NCBI RefSeq assembly: GCF_021026295.1
Contig: NZ_JAJNDA010000013.1
Location: 1 to 64,000, forward strand
Direction of reading: 5' to 3'
Source of the DNA: Actinomycetospora soli
GTDB lineage: Bacteria > Actinomycetota > Actinomycetes > Mycobacteriales > Pseudonocardiaceae
Length of the DNA stretch: 64,000 nucleotides
Position numbers and translations under genes: made by a program. Within the stretch, counting starts at the first letter, position 1. Every line of letters begins with the position of its first letter. Of this stretch, positions 44,105 to 53,237 are shown piece by piece. The notes below the pieces were generated by a model. That model was not told the DNA's origin, did no database searches, and worked only from the letters and a program-made list of their open reading frames with translations.

Positions 44105-46887
44105 GCGAGGTGCCCCTGGTGGGCCGCGAGCCGGAGCTGCAGCTGCTCGCCCGACTGATCGACGACGTGGCCGACGGCGGCGGCCCCCGGGCCTCCACGG
44201 GAAGCGCACTGGTGCTCGTCGGCGAGGTGGGGATCGGCAGGACGGCGCTGCTCGACGGCGCGGCCGCGCGGGCGGCGTCCGCGGGACTCCGGGTGGTGCG
44301 GGCCGACGGCTGCCACGGCGAGGCGGACATCCGCTGGGCGGCGTTGTCGCAGGTGCTCGGAGCGTTCGACGACGGCGCCGACGGTGACGACGGCGCCGTT
44401 CAGGGCGGCGTCGCCGCCCCGGCCCCGGGTGCCGAGCAGGCGGCGTTCGCCGCGGTCTTCGACCCCCTGACGACCGCCGTGCCCTCCGCCGCGGTGTCCT
44501 TCGGGGTCCTGCGGTTCCTGCTCCGGGCGGCGCGCCACCGCCCGGTGCTCGTCCTGGTCGACGACACCGACCGGCTCGACCTCGCCTCGCTGCGCGCGCT
44601 CCTGTTCGCCGCGCGCCGGCTGCGTCGCCGGGACCGGGTCGCCCTCGTGTTCGCCGGCCGCGGCGCGGACCGACCGCTGCCCGCGGACGCGGCGCTGCCC
44701 ACCCGGGTGGTCCCGCCCCTCGGGTCGCCGGCGGCGGACGCGCTGCTCACCGCCCTCGCCCCCCGGCTGGGGCCGCGGGTCCACCGCGACGTCCTCGCCG
44801 CCGCGGCGGGCAACCCCCTCGCCCTGCGGGAGTTCGCGACGGCGGGTTCGGCGCGGCCGTTGAGGCTCTCCGCGGCCGCCGAGGAGGGCTTCGTGGCGCC
44901 GCTGCGGGCGCTGGACGCGCCGACCGCGCGCCTGCTGCTGCACGCCGCGGCCGCGGACGGCGAGCCGACCACGGTGATCGCCCGCGCGGCGGGCGCGTCG
45001 TCCGGCCTGGCGGACTGGGCCGCGGCCGAGCACGCCGGCCTCGTCACGGTCGCCGACGACGTGCGCTTCCGGCACCCGTTGGACCGGGCCGCGGTCTACG
45101 CGTCCGCGACCGCGGAGGCGCGCCGCCGCGCCCACCTCGCCCTGGCCGCGGCCGGTACCGACGCCGACCGTGCGACGTGGCAGCGGGCGCACGCGGTGAC
45201 GGGGACCGACGAGGCGGTCGCGGCCGCGCTCGTGGGCGTCGCGGAGCGCGCCGAGGCCGCGGGGGACTTCGACGCCGCCGTCCGCGCCTGGGAACGGGCG
45301 GCCGAGTGCTCGCCGGACGCGACCCGCGCGGTGCCGCGACGCCACCGGGCCCTGCAGGCCGCCTACGCCGGCGGGGACGTGCACGGGGTCGCCGAGCAGC
45401 ACCGCCGGCTCACCGAACTCACCGACGACCCGACGACCCGGACCTGGGCGACCCTGCTGCACGCCGCCGCCCTCATGCTGCAGGGACGGCAGCGCGACGC
45501 CGTGCGGGGCCTGCAGGAGGTGGCGCCGCTCCTCGGGGAGGTCGACGACGCCGGCACCGCACTGCTGGTCGCGTTCCACATCGTCGCGGCGGACTTCTCG
45601 GGGCTGCCCGAGCACCACGAGGCGGTCGCCGCCCTGACGGGCCACCCGGCGCTGCCCGGCGCGGTGCGCCGCGTCCGCGAGAACGCCGACGCGCCGGCCG
45701 ACCTCATGTGGGCGCGGGCGTCGCTCGGGACCGACCGCACCCGTGCGGCCGCCGCCCTGCGCGAGGCGCTCGACGCGGGTCGGGCCGGCGCCGCCGCCAC
45801 GGCGGACGACCTGCAGAACCTCGGCCTGCTCGCCGACCGCGCCGACGACGTGCGCCGTGCCGTCGACCTGCTCACCCGCGCCCACGCCCGCATGCACCAC
45901 GAGGGACCGGCCGCCTTCGGCGCGGCGGTGCTGGCGAACCTGCTGGTCGACCACGGGCGCTGGGTCGAGGCCGACGCGGTCCTCGTCCGCTGGGTCCCGC
46001 TCGCGGACGAGCGGGGCCTGCACCGGGTCGCCGTCGAGCTGGCGTCACCGCGCGCCCTCCTGCTGGCGCTGCGGGGCGACGACGCGGGCGCCCAGGAGGT
46101 GCTCGCCGCCGCCCGCACCCGGGTGGACCTGGCGGACAACCTGATCCTCGACCTCCGCCTGCGGGTCGCCGACGCGGTCGCGGCGATCGTGGCGGGAGAC
46201 CCGGGCCGCGCCCTGCGCGTGCTCCGGGGCGCCTTCACCGTGACCGGCGACCCGCGCCACCCGGTGCTCTCCGCGCGGATGGTCGCCCTGCTCGCCGCCG
46301 CGGCTGCGGCCTCGACCGATCCCGCGGACCGGAGCGACGCCGTGCGGGTGGTCGAGCGGGTCCGGGCCGCCACGGCGACGCGCAGCTCGGCCCGGATACG
46401 GATGCTGCTCCACCACGCCGACGCCCTGCTGGGGCCCGAGCACGAGAGCGAGCACCACTTCCGGCTCGCACTCGCCGACCCGACGGGGGACGACTGGCCC
46501 GTCGAGCGGGCGATGACGCGGTTGCACCACGGCGAGTGGCTGCGGCGACGCCGCCGCGGCCTCGAGGCCCGCGAGATGCTCGCGGCGGCGCTGGACGCCT
46601 TCGAGACCCTCGGCGCCACCGCGCTCGCGGAACGGGTCCGCGCCGAGCTGCGGGCCGCCGGCAGCGCCGGCCACCGGGACGCCACGCCCGCACGGGATCC
46701 CCTCGCGGACCTCACACCCCAGCAGCGGGAGGTGGTCCGGCTCGCGGCCGAGGGGCGGCGCAACCGCGAGATCGGGCAGCGGCTCTTCCTGTCCCCGCGG
46801 ACGGTCGGCTCGCACCTGCACCACGCCTACCCGAAGCTCGGCATCAGCGGTCGCCACCAGCTCGCCGCGCTCCTGCGCGCCCCGTGA
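44101..46887 (+). CDS. Large LuxR-family regulator with AAA ATPase domain (LAL type)
   Basis: A 928-aa regulator: N-terminal AAA/NB domain, long TPR-like helical middle, C-terminal LuxR helix-turn-helix (DLTPQQREVVRLAAEGRRNR; LFLSPRTVGSHLHHAYPKLG). The Walker A is GEVGIGRT (residues 41-48): the usual Lys is Arg47. Walker B VLVLVDDTDRL is normal. The genes just downstream share an 18-bp palindrome at activator distances, so it is the best candidate to bind it. The start overlaps the lacI-type gene. Confidence 0.9.
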   Translation: MSEVPLVGREPELQLLARLIDDVADGGGPRASTGSALVLVGEVGIGRTALLDGAAARAASAGLRVVRADGCHGEADIRWAALSQVLGAFDDGADGDDGAVQGGVAAPAPGAEQAAFAAVFDPLTTAVPSAAVSFGVLRFLLRAARHRPVLVLVDDTDRLDLASLRALLFAARRLRRRDRVALVFAGRGADRPLPADAALPTRVVPPLGSPAADALLTALAPRLGPRVHRDVLAAAAGNPLALREFATAGSARPLRLSAAAEEGFVAPLRALDAPTARLLLHAAAADGEPTTVIARAAGASSGLADWAAAEHAGLVTVADDVRFRHPLDRAAVYASATAEARRRAHLALAAAGTDADRATWQRAHAVTGTDEAVAAALVGVAERAEAAGDFDAAVRAWERAAECSPDATRAVPRRHRALQAAYAGGDVHGVAEQHRRLTELTDDPTTRTWATLLHAAALMLQGRQRDAVRGLQEVAPLLGEVDDAGTALLVAFHIVAADFSGLPEHHEAVAALTGHPALPGAVRRVRENADAPADLMWARASLGTDRTRAAAALREALDAGRAGAAATADDLQNLGLLADRADDVRRAVDLLTRAHARMHHEGPAAFGAAVLANLLVDHGRWVEADAVLVRWVPLADERGLHRVAVELASPRALLLALRGDDAGAQEVLAAARTRVDLADNLILDLRLRVADAVAAIVAGDPGRALRVLRGAFTVTGDPRHPVLSARMVALLAAAAAASTDPADRSDAVRVVERVRAATATRSSARIRMLLHHADALLGPEHESEHHFRLALADPTGDDWPVERAMTRLHHGEWLRRRRRGLEAREMLAAALDAFETLGATALAERVRAELRAAGSAGHRDATPARDPLADLTPQQREVVRLAAEGRRNREIGQRLFLSPRTVGSHLHHAYPKLGISGRHQLAALLRAP

Positions 46888-46894
46888 GCCCGGC

Positions 46895-46912
46895 ATCGGT
46901 CGGACGACCGGT
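46895..46912. promoter_or_regulatory. 18-bp palindromic operator, site 1
   Basis: ATCGGTCG-GA-CGACCGGT, 7 of 8 pairs. Centre is about 60 bp upstream of the predicted +1 at GTG 46964, whose -10 is TAGCGT (46952-46957). Confidence 0.7.
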
Positions 46913-46963
46913 TCCGGCCCGGACCCCTGACGCGGGGTGGTGCCCGGCGGATAGCGTGATCGG

Positions 46964-47939
46964 GTGAGTACGCCGGGAGCGCCCGCGGGGGATCGCGACC
47001 CCCTCGCCACGCTGGACCGCACGCCTGGTGCGGGCGCTGCAGGGCCCGCCCCGGCTGCACGAGCTCGGGGCCCAGGACGGCCGCGAGGCGCTGCGCGAGC
47101 TGCAGGACGACCTCGTCGCCGGCGACGGGGTGGTGGTGGACCTGCACTCCGCCCCCGTGGGCCCGGACGGCCTGGTCGGGTTCCTCGTGGTGCGCCCGGA
47201 AGGACTCGACGGATGCGCCCCGGTGGTCCTCCACGTGCACGGCGGACGGTGGGTCACCGGCGACGCGGACACCCACGGGCGCCTGATCCGGGCGCTGGCG
47301 GTCGGTGTCGGTGCCGCCGTGGTGGTCCCCGAGTTCACGCGCGTCCCGGAGGCGCGGTACCCGGTGGCCGTGGAGGAGGTCTACGCGACGCTGCTGTGGG
47401 TGGTCGAGCACGCCGCGGACCTCGCCCTCGACCCGCAGCGGGTGGCCGTGGCGGGGGACTGCACCGGCGCCACCCTGGCCGCCGTCGTCGCCCTGCTCGC
47501 CGGCCGCCGCGGCGGACCGCGGCTGGCCGCCCAGCTGCTCTACTACCCGTGGCTCGAGCCGCGCTGCGACACCGCCTCGCACCGGCAGTTCGGCGAGGTC
47601 TCGCTCCTGCCCTCCCGTGCCGCGCGGTGGTACTGGCAGCAGTACGCCGAGCGCCCCGGGGACCGGGAGGACCCGGCGTTCGGCCCCGCCCGCGCCGGGC
47701 GTGCCGACCTCGTCGGTCTCCCGCCGACGCTCGTCGTCACCGCGGAGGTCGACGTCGTGCGCGACGAGGGCGAGGCCTACGCGCGGGCCCTCGCGGAGGC
47801 GGGCGTGCCCGTCACCTGCACCCGCTACCTGGGCGTCGTGCACGACTTCGTGACGTTGCGCCCGCTCGAGGGCGTACCGGCGGCAGGGCTCGCGATCCGG
47901 CAGGGCGTCGACTTCCTGGCCGACGCCCTCCGGGCCTGA
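46964..47939 (+). CDS. Alpha/beta hydrolase (HSL type), Cys in nucleophile position, probable frameshift
   Basis: Hormone-sensitive-lipase-type hydrolase. The main frame runs from GTG 47028: oxyanion motif HVHGGRW, acidic residue in VDVVRDEGE, His in VVHDF. The nucleophile elbow reads GDCTGA, so Cys145 replaces the usual Ser. A leaderless GTG at 46964 (6 nt after TAGCGT) opens with MSTPGAPAGDRDPLATLDRT in another frame; deleting one C near 47024 would join it to LVRALQGPPRLHELG, matching the N-terminus of the related gene at 48694-49659. If intact, the protein starts at 47028 without a ribosome binding site. Confidence 0.75.
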
Positions 47940-47972
47940 CCGTGCCCCGCGGCGCGGCGCCACGGGGCACGG
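47940..47972. terminator. Bidirectional terminator
   Basis: Ten-bp stem CCGTGCCCCG / CGGGGCACGG with a 13-nt loop between convergent hydrolase genes. Confidence 0.7.
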
Positions 47973-47975
47973 GAC

Positions 47976-48692
47976 TCAGCGGGCCGTCGCGCGGATCGCG
48001 TCCCGGATGACGTCCGCGGTCTCCTTCGGGTGCGAGAGCATCACCAGGTGCGAGGCGTCGATCTCGACGACGGTCGCGCCCGCGCGCTGGTAGCCGAAGC
48101 GCTCGACGTCGGGGTTGATGGTGTGGTCGGAGGAGGACACCACGCCCCAGGACGGCGTCGAGTGCCACGCCGCAGCACCGGCGGGCTCGCCGAAGGCGGC
48201 GGCCGCCAGGGGCCGCTGGGACACCGCGAGCACGCGGGTGACCTCCGGGTCGACGTCCTGCGCGAAGACCTCGTGCACCCGCTCGGGCACCACCGACACG
48301 TCGGTGCCGGTGGAGCCGTCCGGCTGCGGGTAGGTCGTCTGCACCAGCGCGGAGGCGAGCAGCGAGTCGGGGAAGCCGCCCTGCAGCTCCCCGAGGCTCT
48401 CGCCCTGCTCGAGGGCGTAGCCCGCGAGGTAGACCAGGGCGCGGACGTTCTCCTCGACGCCGGCGACGGTGATCACGGCGCCGCCGTAGGAGTGCCCGAC
48501 GAGCACGACGTCGCCCTCGATCTGGCGGACCACGGAGGCGATGTACGCCGCGTCGCCGTTCAACGAGCGGTTCGGGACGGCGGGGGCCACGACCGGGATG
48601 CCGTCGTCGAGCAGTTCGGGGACGAGGGCGCGGAAGCTGGACGCGTCCGCGAAGGCGCCGTGCACGAGCACGACGGTGGGCGAGCCGGCCAT
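47976..48692 (-). CDS. Alpha/beta hydrolase (RutD/salicylate-esterase-like)
   Basis: A 238-aa alpha/beta hydrolase. HGAFADASSF is the oxyanion region, the nucleophile Ser is in VGHSYGGAV, and the catalytic His is in DASHLVMLSHP. The fold resembles plant methylesterases and bacterial homologues annotated as EstC-like. Substrate unknown. Its ATG is one base after the stop of the upstream hydrolase (48694), so the two form an operon behind operator site 2. Confidence 0.9.
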   Translation of the reverse strand: MAGSPTVVLVHGAFADASSFRALVPELLDDGIPVVAPAVPNRSLNGDAAYIASVVRQIEGDVVLVGHSYGGAVITVAGVEENVRALVYLAGYALEQGESLGELQGGFPDSLLASALVQTTYPQPDGSTGTDVSVVPERVHEVFAQDVDPEVTRVLAVSQRPLAAAAFGEPAGAAAWHSTPSWGVVSSSDHTINPDVERFGYQRAGATVVEIDASHLVMLSHPKETADVIRDAIRATAR

Positions 48693-48693
48693 G

Positions 48694-49659
48694 TCAGTTC
48701 CCCTCGTGCAGCGCGTCGAACAGGAACTCGCCGCCCTGGCGCGTCGCGGCGCGGGCCGCGTGGGTGTCGCGCAGGGCGTCGAGCATGACGAAGTCGTGGA
48801 TGATCCCGGCGTAGCGCACGGCGGTCGTCGGGACGCCGGCCGCGCGGAGCTTCGCCGCGTAGGCCTCGCCCTCGTCGCGCAGCACGTCGGCCTCGCCCAC
48901 GATCACCAGCGCCGGGGGCAGGTCGGCGAGGTCGTCGAGGGTGGCGCGCAGCGGCGACGCGGTGATCTGCGCCCGCTCGGCGGGGTCGGTCGTGTACTGG
49001 TCCCAGAACCAGTGCATGCCCTCGCGGGAGAGGAAGTAGCCGCTCGCGAACTGCTCGTAGGACGCGGTGTCGAAGCTCGCGTCGGTCACCGGGTAGAAGA
49101 GCAGCTGCGCGGCGATGCGGGGGCCGCCCCGCTGCTTGGCCATCAGGGTGATCGCCGCGGTCATGTTCCCGCCGACGGAGTCGCCGGCGACGGCGAGGCG
49201 GCCGCCGTCGATGCCCTGCTCGTCGCCGTGCTCGGCGGTCCAGCGCAGCGCCGCGTAGATCTCCTCGATCGCGGTGGGGTAGCGCGCCTCCGGCGAGAGG
49301 CTGTAGTTCGGGAACACGACCGCGGCCTGCGCCCGCACCGCGAGCTCGCGGACGAGCCGGTCGTGGGTGTGGGCGTTGCCGAACACCCACCCGGCGCCGT
49401 GCGTGTACAGCAGGGCGGGCAGGGTGCCGGTGGCCCCGGCCGGCTTCACGATGCGGATCGAGACCTCGCCGGACGGGCCGCCGGGGATCGTCAGGTCGGT
49501 GACGTCGGCGTCGGGCCGGGCGACGCCGTCGCCCTTCTGGACCTCGTCGACGGTGCGGCGGCCCTCGACCGGGCCGAGGTCGTAGAGGAACGGGGGCTTC
49601 GCGGTGGCGTCCGCGAACTCCTGGGCGGCAGGTTCGAGGACGGGCGGCTGATCGGTCAC
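48694..49659 (-). CDS. Alpha/beta hydrolase (acetyl esterase, HSL family)
   Basis: A 321-aa HSL-family esterase with an intact triad: Ser in VAGDSVGGNM, Asp in GEADVLRDEG, His in IIHDFVML. The oxyanion motif is THGAGW, a variant of HGGGW. It is a paralogue of the hydrolase at 46964. GTG 49659 follows GGAAGG. A CACGCT -10 on the minus strand (49697-49702) would start transcription near 49690, with operator site 2 centred about 44 bp upstream. Confidence 0.9.
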   Translation of the reverse strand: MTDQPPVLEPAAQEFADATAKPPFLYDLGPVEGRRTVDEVQKGDGVARPDADVTDLTIPGGPSGEVSIRIVKPAGATGTLPALLYTHGAGWVFGNAHTHDRLVRELAVRAQAAVVFPNYSLSPEARYPTAIEEIYAALRWTAEHGDEQGIDGGRLAVAGDSVGGNMTAAITLMAKQRGGPRIAAQLLFYPVTDASFDTASYEQFASGYFLSREGMHWFWDQYTTDPAERAQITASPLRATLDDLADLPPALVIVGEADVLRDEGEAYAAKLRAAGVPTTAVRYAGIIHDFVMLDALRDTHAARAATRQGGEFLFDALHEGN

Positions 49660-49725
49660 GGTGGCGCCTTCCGGGACGAGGTGACGGAGTGCGACCAGCG
49701 TGCGGCGCGCGACGCCGTGGTCGGT

Positions 49726-49743
49726 ATCGGTCGTTCGACCGTT
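49726..49743. promoter_or_regulatory. 18-bp palindromic operator, site 2
   Basis: ATCGGTCG-TT-CGACCGTT, 7 of 8 pairs, upstream of the hydrolase pair transcribed leftward. Like site 1 it is followed by TTCCGG. Confidence 0.7.
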
Positions 49744-49756
49744 CCGGCCCCCGGGA

Positions 49757-51339
49757 TCAGCGCACGACCACGAACCGTGCCGAGGGCGGCTCGACCGCCG
49801 CGGCCCACGCCCGCACCTCGTCGAGGACGCGGCGGTCGAAGTCGGTGGGCCGCTCGGTGTTCTGGTCGGCGAGGTCGGCCCAGGACGGCAGGGTGTACTC
49901 CTCGACGAACACGTCGGGGTCGGCGCCGTCGCGGGAGAGGTCCCAGCCGGTGCCCCGGTCCGTCGGCGGGAGTCGCGCAGCCGCGGCGCCGCGGCGAGGA
50001 ACCCGTCGTGGTGATCCGCGGGCACGCGGTACACCACGGTCACCCGCACCGGGGCGTCCCCGACGTCGGGCGTGAGCGTCACCTCGGGCGGGGTCCAGTC
50101 CCCGACGCCGGCGCGGGATCCGATGTCGGAGGCGAGCAGCGGCCACCGGGGGACGGTGGCGGCGCCGAGGAGCAGGGCGACCCCGGCGACGACGAACGTC
50201 GTGCCGGTGCCCACGAGGTCGGCGACGACGCCCCACACCGCGGAGGCGACGGCCGAGGTCGTGAACACCACGAGCTGGTAGATCGAGAGGGCCCGGGCAC
50301 GGACCCACCGCGGGAGGAAGGTCTGCATCAGCGCGTTCATCCCGGCCACCACGGTGATCCACCCGGCCCCCGCGGGCAGCAGGACGAGGACCACCACGAC
50401 GGGGGAGCGGACCAGCCCGACGACGACCGTGGCGACCCCGGTGACCAGGCCGGCGGCCGCGACGAGGACGGTGAACGGGACGCGGTCGCGCAGGCGTGGC
50501 AGCACGAGGGCGCCGGCGACGGACCCGATCCCGGCCGCGCCGAGCAGCAGCCCGTAGCCGGAGGCGCCGAGGCCGAGCCGGTCGTGGGCCACCGGAGCGA
50601 GCAGCGCCCACAGCACCCCGGCCGGGAACGCGAAGACCACCAGCCGCACCATCATCCGGCGCACGGCGGGGGCGTGGCGGACGTAGCGCCCACCGGCCTC
50701 GAGCCCGGCGAGGAAGGACTGCCGCGCCCCGGGGGTCCGCGGCGGGGACGGGACCCGCAGCAGCGCCACGGCGAACACCGCGAACGTCGCGGCGTTGATC
50801 CCGAAGACCCCGGCGACCCCGAGGGCCGGGATGAGCGCGCCCGCGATGGCGGGCCCGGCGGCCCGGGCCAGGTTGACCGCGATCGACCCGAGCGCGGCGG
50901 CGCCGCCGAGGTCGCGGCGCGGGACGAGGTCGGGCACGAAGGCCTGGTACGCGGGCATCTGCACCGCGGCGCCGCACCCCAGCAGGAACGTGAGGACGAG
51001 CAGCAGCGCCGGCCCCGTCGTCCCGATCCCGGTGAGCACCGCGAGCAGCAGCCCGACGACGAGCTGGAAGGCCTGGGCGGCGAGCAGGACCCGCCGTCGG
51101 TCGACGAACTCCGCCACCACCCCGGCGGGCAGGGTCAGCAACAGGACCGGCAGCGACGACGCCGTCTGCACCAGGGCGACGAGCGCCGACGAGGCGTGGG
51201 CGTCGACGAGCAGCCACTGGGCGCCCACGGTCTGCATCCACGTGCCCACGTTGCTGACCAGCGACGCCGTCCAGATCCAGCGGAACACCGGGTGGGCCAG
51301 GGGCGCCCACGGTGAGGCGGATCGATCAGGACGGGACAC
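49757..51339 (-). CDS. MFS transporter (transmembrane secretion effector family), apparent frameshift
   Basis: MFS_3-type permease of about 527 aa with 10-12 membrane segments (HPVFRWIWTASLVSNVGTWM; motif GVVAEFVDRRRVLLAAQA) and a C-terminal soluble domain. The N-terminal 460 residues are in one frame to RLRDSRRRTGA; the family C-terminus (WDLSRDGADPDVFVEEYTLP and on to the stop) is in another. One missing base near 49951-49953 explains this. GTG 51339 follows GGGAGG. A GACCCT -10 gives +1 near 51363, with site 3 centred 43.5 bp upstream. Confidence 0.8.
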
Positions 51340-51397
51340 GGACGGACCTCCCGGGGACGACTCCCCGTGAGGGTCGTCCGCCCCGGGCCGGCGCGGC

Positions 51398-51415
51398 ATC
51401 GGTCGCTTGACCGAT
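51398..51415. promoter_or_regulatory. 18-bp palindromic operator, site 3 (divergent)
   Basis: ATCGGTCG-CT-TGACCGAT within CATCGGTC-GCTT-GACCGATG. Its centre is about 43.5 bp from both predicted starts of transcription (51363 leftward, 51450 rightward). Confidence 0.75.
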
Positions 51416-51449
51416 GCGTCGGGCGAGGTCCGGCCGCGACGCTGCCGAC

Positions 51450-51809
51450 ATGACGACCGCGGCGACCTCCACCGTCCTGGAACCCCTCGGGACCCTGGCC
51501 ACGGCGGGTCTCGTCCGGCTGCGCGACGGCGCCCGCGTCGTCGGCCGGCGGCTGGAGGAGGTCGCGGACACCGAGCCCGTCGCGCAGCATCCCGTCCTCG
51601 TCCGGGCCCTGCGCAACGTCGCCGGCCTGCCCGACCGGCCGCCCCACGAACTGGCACTCGGGGTCGTGACGCTGGCCATCATGGTGGCGACGGACAGCAT
51701 CGTGGTCGACCTCGCGGCCAACGTCGTCGCCGTCCTCTTCGTCAACCACCCCCACGCGGCCCCGGCCCCGACGCCGGACGACGCCGCGACGCCCGGGAGG
51801 CCCGCATGA
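51450..51809 (+). CDS. Hypothetical protein with one membrane segment
   Basis: Unrecognised 119-aa protein. The first 75 residues are mixed helix (MTTAATSTVLEPLGTLATAG). A hydrophobic segment follows (ELALGVVTLAIMVATDSIVV), then a Pro/Ala tail. ATG 51450 lies 6 nt after GACGCT, suggesting a leaderless start driven from site 3. Its stop overlaps the next gene as ATGA. Confidence 0.75.
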   Translation: MTTAATSTVLEPLGTLATAGLVRLRDGARVVGRRLEEVADTEPVAQHPVLVRALRNVAGLPDRPPHELALGVVTLAIMVATDSIVVDLAANVVAVLFVNHPHAAPAPTPDDAATPGRPA

Positions 51810-52819
51810 CCGACCTCTTCCCCGCCCTGCCCTACGCGGACTGGCGCCCGACCCGGGACACCCTGCACCGGTTCCTGCAGGTCGTCGGCAAGGTCCGGCT
51901 CGCGGCCAGTCCGCGGCGCAACCACTGGTGGAACGTGCCGCTGCACCTGACCGGCCGGGGCCTCACGACGCGGCCGATGAGCGTCGACGGCGTGCGGTCG
52001 TTCTGCATCGACCTCGATCTGCTCGACCACCGGCTCGACCTGACGACGGCCGACGGCGGCCGGTGGTCGTTCCCGCTCACCGACCGCTCCGTCGCGGCGT
52101 TCCACGCGGACCTGGCCGCCGGCCTCGCAGCGCTCGGCCTCGACGTCACCATCGCCGACCCGCGGCCGTTCGACCTGCCCGACCGCGACCGCCCCTTCGC
52201 GGAGGACACCGAGCACGCGACCTACGACCCGGCCGCGGTGACGCGGTACTGGCGCGTCCTCGGGCAGGTCAACCTGCTGCTCGAGGAGTTCGCCGGGCGC
52301 TACAGCGGCAAGACCAGCCCGGTCCACCACTTCTGGCACACCTTCGACCTCGCGCTCACGCGGTTCTCCGACCGCGTCGTGGAGCACGGCGCGGCGACGG
52401 ATCCCGTGACGCGGGAGGCGTACTCGCGGGAGGTGGTGAGCTTCGGTTTCTGGTTCGGCGACCCGGCCACGCCCGAGCCCGCCTTCTACTCCTACACCGC
52501 CCCCGAGCCCGCGGGGCTGGCCGACGCCCCGCTGTACCCGGGGGCCGCCCGCTGGCAGGAGCAGAACGGCTCGCACCTCGCGGTCCTGACCTACGACGCG
52601 GTCCGGGCGACGGCGGACCCGCGCGCCACCGTGCTCGAGTTCTACGAGAGCGCCTACCGCGCCGGGGCGATCGCGGCGGGCTGGTCGGTCGACGGGTTCA
52701 GCTGCCGGGGCGGGGTGACCGACCCGGTGCTGGCCGCCGCGCGTCGCGCCGATCACGAGCGGGTGCTGCGCGCCGAGCACGACATGGCGGTCGCCTCGGA
52801 CTGGGGGAGCGCCCGATGA
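51806..52819 (+). CDS. DUF5996 family protein
   Basis: A 337-aa protein of the DUF5996 family, recognised by LPYADWRPTRDTLHRFLQVV, GKVRLA, HWWNVPLHLTGRGLTT and GRYSGKTSPVHHFWHTFDLA. Many conserved His, Trp and Asp residues suggest an enzyme or ligand-binding protein, but function is unknown. ATG 51806 overlaps the preceding stop, so both genes form an operon under operator site 3. Confidence 0.88.
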   Translation: MTDLFPALPYADWRPTRDTLHRFLQVVGKVRLAASPRRNHWWNVPLHLTGRGLTTRPMSVDGVRSFCIDLDLLDHRLDLTTADGGRWSFPLTDRSVAAFHADLAAGLAALGLDVTIADPRPFDLPDRDRPFAEDTEHATYDPAAVTRYWRVLGQVNLLLEEFAGRYSGKTSPVHHFWHTFDLALTRFSDRVVEHGAATDPVTREAYSREVVSFGFWFGDPATPEPAFYSYTAPEPAGLADAPLYPGAARWQEQNGSHLAVLTYDAVRATADPRATVLEFYESAYRAGAIAAGWSVDGFSCRGGVTDPVLAAARRADHERVLRAEHDMAVASDWGSAR

Positions 52820-52829
52820 GCCGGAATCG

Positions 52830-52847
52830 AGCGGTCGGACGACCGAT
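52830..52847. promoter_or_regulatory. 18-bp palindromic operator, site 4
   Basis: AGCGGTCG-GA-CGACCGAT, 7 of 8 pairs; on the minus strand the half ATCGGTCG is exact. Centre is about 44.5 bp upstream of GTG 52883. Confidence 0.7.
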
Positions 52848-52882
52848 GCGCCCGCGGCCATGCGTCGCGCAGGATGACCCCC

Positions 52883-53230
52883 GTGGACGAGACCCCCGAG
52901 ATCGACCCCGCCGCGGCACCGTCGGGACCCGGCTGCCTCGAGTGCGACCAGGCCGGCGGGTGGTGGTTCCACCTGCGCCGCTGCGCCGCGTGCGGGCACG
53001 TCGGCTGCTGCGACTCCTCGCCGTCGCAGCACGCCACCCGGCACGCCCGGGAGGCCGGCCACCCGATCCTCACCAGCTACGAGCCCGGTGAGTACTGGTT
53101 CTACGACGACCGCACCGGCGCCGCCGGCGAGGGGCCCGACCTCGCCGCCCCCCGGCACCACCCGGCGGAGCAGACGGTGCCGGGTCCGGCCGACCGCGTC
53201 CCGCGGGACTGGACGTCCCGGTTGAACTGA
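52883..53230 (+). CDS. UBP-type zinc finger protein
   Basis: A 115-aa protein with a ZnF-UBP-like domain: paired Cys in CLECDQAGG, CAACGHVGCCDSS, and His in QHATRHAREAGHPI. In eukaryotes the fold binds ubiquitin C-termini; bacterial members have no settled role. GTG 52883 is 7 nt after CAGGAT (52870-52875), matching the leaderless pattern; ATG 52874 is an alternative. The C-terminal 40 residues are disordered. Confidence 0.87.
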   Translation: MDETPEIDPAAAPSGPGCLECDQAGGWWFHLRRCAACGHVGCCDSSPSQHATRHAREAGHPILTSYEPGEYWFYDDRTGAAGEGPDLAAPRHHPAEQTVPGPADRVPRDWTSRLN

Positions 53231-53237
53231 GCCGGAC

